NCBI GenBank assembly: GCA_964358485.1
Contig: CAYHPY010000057.1
Span: 1-22,837 of the forward strand
Reading direction: 5' to 3'
Source: CAYHPY01 sp964358485
Lineage (GTDB): Bacteria; Elusimicrobiota; Elusimicrobia; UBA1565; UBA9628
Length of the DNA: 22,837 nt
Every line of letters starts with the position of its first letter. Positions within the stretch are counted from its first letter, which is position 1. Under the pieces are notes generated by a model. That model was not told the DNA's origin, did no database searches, and saw nothing but the letters and a program-made list of their open reading frames with translations. Below are positions 21,377 through 22,837 of this stretch, piece after piece. The position numbers and the translations under genes were made by a program.

Positions 21377-22208
21377 GGGCCGGGGCGGGGCGTTCAAAAC
21401 CGCGCTCTGCCACGGCGCCCTCATCGCCGCCTGCGGGATTTCCGTCTACCCCCTGCTGAGAATCCTGGCCGTGTCCCTGCGCCCGGGGGACAAGATCATC
21501 TCGACCGACCTGGCCCTCATTCCCGAGGGCGCCTCCTGGGCGTCCTACGCCAAGGTGCTGACGGAGACGGACTTTCTGATGTGGCTGTGGAACTCCCTGG
21601 TCATCACGACCGCGACCTCCTTCTTGGGGGTGAGCCTGGCCGCGACGGCGGCCTACGCCTTCTCCCGGTTCAAGTTCCCGGGACAGCGGGCGGGCATGGG
21701 CCTGCTTTTGGGCACGCAGATGCTGCCGGGCGTGATGCTGCTGCTGCCGCTGTTTTTGATGATCATGCGCCTGCGTCTGATGAACACCTATTTGGGGATG
21801 GTGGTGGCCTATTCGGTCTCCTCGGTGCCGTTCTCGATCTGGATTCTCAAAGGCTACTTCGACACCATTCCCAGATCCCTGGAGGAAGCGGCCCTGGTCG
21901 ACGGCGCCTCGGCGATGGGCGCTTTCTGGCGCGTCATCCTGCCCCTGTCCACCCCCGCCTTGGCCATCGCCTTCCTTTTCAACTTCACCCAGGCCTGGAA
22001 CGAATACCTGATCGCCCGGGTCATTTTGACCGATTCCGTCCGCTACACCTGGACCCTGGGGCTCTTCGATCTTCAGGGCCAATACATGACCCAGTGGGGG
22101 ATGTTCGCCGCGGCCTCGCTCATGGTGACTTTGCCGGTGATGGCGGTTTTCCTGTATTCCTCGAAATGGCTTTTGACCGGCATGACCCTGGGCGGGGTCA
22201 AGGGGTAG
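21369..22208 (+). CDS. Carbohydrate ABC transporter permease (MalG-type)
   Basis: This 279-residue protein has six predicted helices, the usual size for MalG-type permeases. The EAA loop is canonical: LEEAALVDGASAMGAFWRVI from about residue 171, then LPLSTPAL. The family's C-terminal NEYLIARVIL and final KWLLTGMTLGGVKG are also present. The gene overlaps the MalF-type gene by 8 bases and ends 4 bases before the ATPase start, so the operon is tightly coupled. Confidence 0.92.
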   Translation: MAEGRGGAFKTALCHGALIAACGISVYPLLRILAVSLRPGDKIISTDLALIPEGASWASYAKVLTETDFLMWLWNSLVITTATSFLGVSLAATAAYAFSRFKFPGQRAGMGLLLGTQMLPGVMLLLPLFLMIMRLRLMNTYLGMVVAYSVSSVPFSIWILKGYFDTIPRSLEEAALVDGASAMGAFWRVILPLSTPALAIAFLFNFTQAWNEYLIARVILTDSVRYTWTLGLFDLQGQYMTQWGMFAAASLMVTLPVMAVFLYSSKWLLTGMTLGGVKG

Positions 22209-22212
22209 CTCC

Positions 22213-22837
22213 ATGGCTTCGGTAGAATTCAAGAATATTTCCAAACGGTTCGGCGGCCACGAAATCCTCCAGGACGTGAGCCTGAAGATCGCCGACAAGG
22301 AGTTCCTGGTCCTGGTCGGACCCTCGGGCTGCGGCAAGAGCACCTTGTTGCGCATGCTGGCGGGCCTGGAGGAGGCCACCGACGGGGACATTCTCATCGA
22401 CGGACGGCGCGTCAACGCCCTGCCTCCGCGGGACCGGGAGATCGCCATGGTCTTCCAGGATTACGCCCTGTATCCCCACATGAGCGTGGAGGAGAACATG
22501 AGCTTCGGCCTGAGGCTCCGGGGCCTGCCGAAGGACGACATCGCCCGCCGCGTTTCGGAGGCCGCGGGAATCCTTCAAATCGGCTCCCTTCTCAAGCGGA
22601 CTCCGCGCCAGCTTTCCGGCGGCCAGCGCCAGCGGGTGGCCATCGGGCGCGCGATCGTGCGCAAGCCCAAGGTCTTCCTCTTCGACGAGCCGTTGAGCAA
22701 CCTGGACGCCAAGCTCCGCGAGGAGATGCGGGTCGAAATCGCCAAACTCCACTTGAAGCTGGCCGCCACCATTCTCTACGTCACTCACGACCAGGTCGAG
22801 GCCATGACCTTGGCCGACCGCATCGCGATCGTCAACG
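22213..22837 (+). CDS. ABC transporter ATP-binding protein, MsmK/UgpC/MalK type (3' end outside window)
   Basis: The first 208 residues are visible and contain an intact nucleotide-binding domain: Walker A GPSGCGKST (36-44), Q-loop VFQDYALYPHM (Q82), signature LSGGQRQR (134-141), Walker B VFLFDEP with DEPLSNLD (158-165) and the switch histidine H192 (THDQVEAMTLADR). The match to the sugar-import CUT1 ATPases, which continue into a C-terminal TOBE/regulatory domain, is strong; that domain lies beyond base 22837. ATP hydrolysis by the dimer powers the two upstream permeases. A purine-rich AAGGGG at about 22199-22204 serves as ribosome binding site. Whether it can also energise other sugar importers, as MsmK/MsmX do, cannot be judged. 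Confidence 0.93.
   Translation, partial: MASVEFKNISKRFGGHEILQDVSLKIADKEFLVLVGPSGCGKSTLLRMLAGLEEATDGDILIDGRRVNALPPRDREIAMVFQDYALYPHMSVEENMSFGLRLRGLPKDDIARRVSEAAGILQIGSLLKRTPRQLSGGQRQRVAIGRAIVRKPKVFLFDEPLSNLDAKLREEMRVEIAKLHLKLAATILYVTHDQVEAMTLADRIAIVN

Overview
The window is GC-rich, densely coded bacterial DNA. No rRNA, tRNA, CRISPR array, insertion sequence or phage gene was seen. Two secreted or membrane proteins (starting at 3751 and 13493) share an Ala/Pro-rich leader of a style I associate with Elusimicrobiota, and a regulator resembling the TIGR02147/DUF4423 families is present. Elusimicrobiota is therefore my best guess for the organism, but it is an inference from style and needs a database search.

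Layout. (1) 1-1281: the 3' end of an SMC-type chromosome segregation ATPase, a palindrome at its stop codon, then a calcineurin-like metallophosphoesterase. (2) 1324-2361: a good sigma70-type promoter, a secreted protein of unknown function and a 13-bp perfect hairpin. (3) 2409-12179: an apparent transcription unit made of a 50-codon small gene, an outer-membrane beta-barrel-like protein and one 2,792-codon ORF, closed by a bidirectional terminator. (4) 12269-13333, minus strand: class I DAHP synthase, first step of the shikimate pathway. (5) 13493-15699: a multi-pass membrane protein with the same type of leader as the giant protein, then a CHAD-domain protein. (6) 15700-16039: a convergent gap without a confident gene. 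(7) 16040-18917, minus strand: a regulator, an AMIN-domain membrane protein and a degenerate HD-GYP protein. (8) 18984-22837: a carbohydrate ABC importer operon (binding lipoprotein, two permeases, ATPase), divergent from the regulator and cut off by the window edge.

The most remarkable object is the giant ORF. In one chain it carries a leader and two hydrophobic segments next to an HELAH metalloprotease motif, a subtilase domain whose catalytic Asp position is Gly, HEAT-like repeats, a second subtilase-like domain whose catalytic Ser position is Ala, a GH13 alpha-glucan enzyme domain with all catalytic residues in place, and a C-terminal membrane domain of about ten helices in four repeats of about 60 residues with a recurring Gln (PQ-loop/SWEET-like). 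I know of no described protein with this arrangement.

How the parts may work together. The 11-base word ATGGTAACATT occurs upstream of the giant-protein unit and again between the regulator and the sugar importer. With the GH13 domain on one side and a maltose-type importer on the other, a shared alpha-glucan regulon controlled by the divergent regulator is a testable hypothesis, not a demonstrated fact.
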